Origin: Erigeron canadensis | Taxonomy: Eukaryota; Streptophyta; Magnoliopsida; Asterales; Asteraceae | NCBI RefSeq assembly: GCF_010389155.1 | Contig: NC_057764.1 | Location: forward strand, 38,200,275-38,264,274 | Reading direction: 5' to 3' | DNA: 64,000 nucleotides | Part shown: positions 63,223 through 64,000 of the stretch, piece after piece | How the letters are laid out: every line of letters starts with the position of its first letter | Position numbering within the stretch: the stretch's first letter is position 1 | Program-made: the position numbers and the translations under genes | The notes under the pieces: generated by a model | Databases searched by the model: none | What the model was told of the DNA's origin: nothing | The model's input: only the letters and a program-made list of their open reading frames with translations

Positions 63223-64000
63223 AATGATATGGGAATGAGGGAGCAACCAAGAATTTGCTACTCCCAACATAAACTGCTAATTTTGGATTTATTCTTGAGT
63301 AGACGAGCAACCAAGACAGAGAAGGCCGTAAGGCCAAGAATCCTTTGGAAAAACCTTATGGGTGAAACAGCAGAGACGTTTAGATCGACGACCAGCGCGA
63401 GGTTCTCATTAGAGATTCAAAACGGCGAGCATATGGATGCTGATCAGTTGTGGACACACTTGGCAAAGGGTATGAGGGAGACGACAAAGGCGGTACTAGG
63501 GGAAACAAGAAGGACATGTAGTAAACGGAAAGGGGGTAGGGAATCTTGGTGGATCAGTGAAGAGGTCCAGACCAAGGTTGCGACAAAACTTAGTTGCTTT
63601 AAAGAACTTATCAAGAGCAAGCAAAACGGGACAAATGAGGACTGGTCCTTGGCTAGGCAGAGATACTACGAAGCCAAGAAAGAGGCAAAGAAGATTGTAG
63701 CTATAGCAAAAGAAAGAGCGAACGAAGAACTGTATAAGAAACTAGACTCAAAGGAAGGCAAAAACGATATATTCAGAATTGCTAAAGCAAGGGAGAAAAA
63801 ACATAGGGATTTAGGAGACGTCATCTATATTAAGGATGAAAGCGGACGGAGCATTGTGAAGGTGGAAGACATTAGGAAAAGATGGGAAGAGTACTTCGCC
63901 AACCTGTTTAATAGAAGAGAGTCGGGGCGAAGTGAAGGAGGAATCGATCACGGGGTTCACTCAGACATATGTTGCGACGACGACGATACTCCGAGGATCA
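63223..64000 (+). mobile_element. LINE (non-LTR retrotransposon) ORF2, partial, runs off the window
   Basis: An uninterrupted plus-strand frame from about 63223 to the end reads MREQPRICYSQHKLLILDLF, then RPRILWKNLMGETAETFRST, ESWWISEEVQTKVATKLSCF, LARQRYYEAKKEAKKIVAIA and RKRWEEYFANLFNRRES. This is the linker between the endonuclease and reverse transcriptase domains of plant L1-like ORF2 proteins: the 'HKLL..D' end of the endonuclease, 'WW.EEV', the basic helix, and 'W..YF..L.N'. The RT core would lie past the right edge. The visible 259 codons have no stop, so it could be a young copy; the endonuclease core is not seen upstream, suggesting 5' truncation or decay. Confidence 0.85.

Noticed and set aside
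1..64000. Intact tRNA or rRNA genes, CRISPR arrays, bacterial-type operons
   Set aside because: Searched by eye; only tRNA-like SINE promoters were found, no complete cloverleaf gene and no regularly spaced repeat array.

Overview
This window is nuclear DNA of a dicot plant. It is strongly AT-rich, has spliced genes with GT-AG introns, large intergenic gaps, and many plant transposon remnants (hAT, Mutator-like, Helitron ends, tRNA-derived SINEs, a Ty1-copia fossil and a LINE). The protein families and SINE style would fit an asterid, perhaps Asteraceae, but I cannot name a species. All products and splice sites are read from the sequence and from family knowledge; no search was run.

Layout. 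1-3.2 kb: 3' part of a 2-oxoglutarate/Fe(II) oxygenase gene (+). 4.8-5.5 kb: a complete non-autonomous hAT element. 7.5-9.8 kb: tandem repeats, a Helitron end and a SINE with its target duplication. 10.3-11.4 kb: a broken F-box gene. 12.1-12.4 kb: Ty1-copia RNase H fossil. 14.9-17.5 kb: a minus-strand gene of unknown function with duplicated small exons. 17.6-18.7 kb: a Mutator-like element with 9-bp target duplications. 20.2-21.2 kb: hAT-like repeat. 21.5-22.1 kb: chloroplast type II peroxiredoxin (PRXIIE). 23.3-24.7 kb: decayed copies of a TRM5 exon and of the oxygenase gene side by side. 25.2-25.6 kb: a small orphan ORF (-). 27.7 and 31.4 kb: two paralogous ROTUNDIFOLIA-like (RTFL/DVL) micro-protein genes of 56 and 57 aa. 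28.5-29.2 kb: two SINEs. 32.8-35.4 kb: Helitron ends in AT-rich DNA. 36.6-41.5 kb: tRNA(m1G37) methyltransferase TRM5, 13 exons. 45.2-46.9 kb: GPI-type GH17 beta-1,3-glucanase with an X8 domain. 48.9-52.7 kb: Golgi Qa-SNARE SYP32. 54.8-59.3 kb: Lys/Glu-rich nuclear or cytosolic protein. 63.2 kb to the end: LINE ORF2 entering the window.

The genes are unrelated housekeeping or developmental loci and do not form a pathway. The most notable points are the RTFL pair, which lies below usual ORF size limits; the tandem exon array beside a MULE; a one-base problem at a conserved TRM5 splice junction; and the composite pseudogene made of pieces of two genes that both also exist intact in the window.
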